The position numbers were made by a program, and so were the translations under genes. Under the pieces are notes generated by a model, which had not been told where the DNA came from, made no database searches, and was given only the letters and a program-made list of their open reading frames with translations. Shown here one piece after another: positions 6,583 through 7,140 of a DNA stretch of 7,140 nt; the first letter of the stretch is position 1, and each line of letters opens with the position of its first letter. The stretch comes from an uncultured Clostridia bacterium. GTDB lineage: Bacteria; Bacillota; Clostridia; Oscillospirales; Oscillospiraceae. The stretch is from assembly GCA_945867445.1 (NCBI GenBank), contig CAMBID010000032.1:1-7140 (forward strand). The letters run 5' to 3'.

Positions 6583-7089
6583 ATGAAACGACTCTTTTCG
6601 ATCCTGATCCTCTGCGCCCTGATGCTGGCCCTGACGGCCTGCGGCAGCGGCGGGACCTCCGGCGGCGCGTCCTCCGGGGCGGCGGGCAGCGGCGGGGACA
6701 TCTCCTTTGACGCCGTTTACCAGGGCATCCTGGACGCCCAGGAGAATACCGACGAGCTCATCCTCTTCCCGGAGGAGGGCGCCGACGCCATCGAGAGTCT
6801 CTACCCCGGCCTCACCGCTCTGAACCCCGCCCGCATCCAGCTCTACCTCCCCCCGGTGACGGGCTACGCCTGTGAGATCCTCCTCGTGGAGGTAGCGGAG
6901 GACGACGTGGACGCCGCGAAGGCCATCCTGCAGGACCGCATCGACAGCGGGGCCAATGACACTGGCTACCCGGAGAACGCCGTCCTCTGGCAGAACAACG
7001 CCCAGATCCAGACCCAGGGGAACTGCCTCTGTATGATCGCCCTTCCGGACGGCTGCACCATCCCCGAAAACGTCTTTTCCCTGACCTGA
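6583..7089 (+). CDS. DUF4358-type lipoprotein, second and diverged copy
   Basis: A 168-residue protein with lipoprotein signal MKRLFSILILCALMLALTAC, lipobox LTAC and lipidated Cys20, followed by a Gly/Ser-rich tether to about residue 38. The mature part has the same general order as its upstream neighbour: a strand with EILLVEVAEDD, a helix DAAKAILQDRIDSG, then GYPENAVLWQNNAQI and a final hydrophobic strand around CLCMIALPDG. These fit DUF4358, but identity with the neighbour is low, so an old duplication is inferred. The start is fixed by AAGGAGG at 6568-6574, 8 nt before the ATG; the frame is open further upstream only as out-of-frame reading of the previous gene. Its TGA (7087-7089) is also the first three bases of the second hairpin-repeat copy. 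Function is unknown; a cell-surface role with the SGNH hydrolase is inferred from the operon. Confidence 0.75.
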   Translation: MKRLFSILILCALMLALTACGSGGTSGGASSGAAGSGGDISFDAVYQGILDAQENTDELILFPEEGADAIESLYPGLTALNPARIQLYLPPVTGYACEILLVEVAEDDVDAAKAILQDRIDSGANDTGYPENAVLWQNNAQIQTQGNCLCMIALPDGCTIPENVFSLT

Positions 7090-7140
7090 TACTCTTTCTT
7101 GATAAAAATCTTTGATTTTTATCAAGAAGGCGCCGCTGTC
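7087..7140. repeat. Second copy of the hairpin-tiled repeat, cut by the window end
   Basis: All 55 bases from 7086 to 7140 are identical to 4728-4782. This includes the whole H1 hairpin (arms 7096-7110 and 7114-7128) and the start of H2. As in the first copy, the element begins exactly at the TGA stop codon of the preceding gene. The right end is outside the window. Identity over non-coding sequence implies recent spread or selection. Confidence 0.9.

Overview
The window is GC-rich chromosomal DNA with dense Shine-Dalgarno-led genes. Tex, a Fur/Zur regulator, ABC-3 metal transport genes and DUF4358-type lipoproteins together suggest a high-GC gut Firmicute of the Oscillospiraceae/Ruminococcaceae type (for example relatives of Flavonifractor, Lawsonibacter or Oscillibacter). 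That placement is inferred from gene content and style, not from a marker search. No phage, CRISPR or toxin-antitoxin genes are visible.

Layout. (1) 1-917 (+): the C-terminal part of the RNA-binding protein Tex, followed at 963-1346 by a small HExxH zincin-like metallopeptidase, probably in the same transcript. (2) 1347-1599: a convergent intergenic region with two strong hairpins. (3) 1600-3543 (-): a compact metal-homeostasis operon in transcription order, zur-like Fur regulator, znuC ATPase, znuB permease, with overlapping ends. Its promoter is near consensus and carries an imperfect Fur/Zur-type operator just after the -10 box. The substrate-binding protein (znuA) is not in the operon. 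(4) 3808-4731 (+): a nucleotidyltransferase of the sugar-nucleotide synthase type, transcribed divergently from zur. (5) 4729-4891: a non-coding repeat element of about 160 bp made almost entirely of adjacent hairpins, with near-matching inverted ends and TGA at both edges. (6) 5115-7089 (+): a three-gene operon for an extracytoplasmic SGNH/GDSL hydrolase and two lipoproteins related to DUF4358. (7) 7087-7140: the start of a second copy of the repeat, identical over all 55 visible bases.

The metal genes form one self-regulated module: the regulator senses metal and represses the promoter that drives itself and the importer core. The SGNH/lipoprotein cluster looks like a cell-surface module of unknown substrate. 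The most unusual feature is the hairpin element. In both copies its left edge coincides with the TGA stop codon of the gene before it, suggesting a mobile or amplified element that targets gene 3' ends and may end or process transcripts there.
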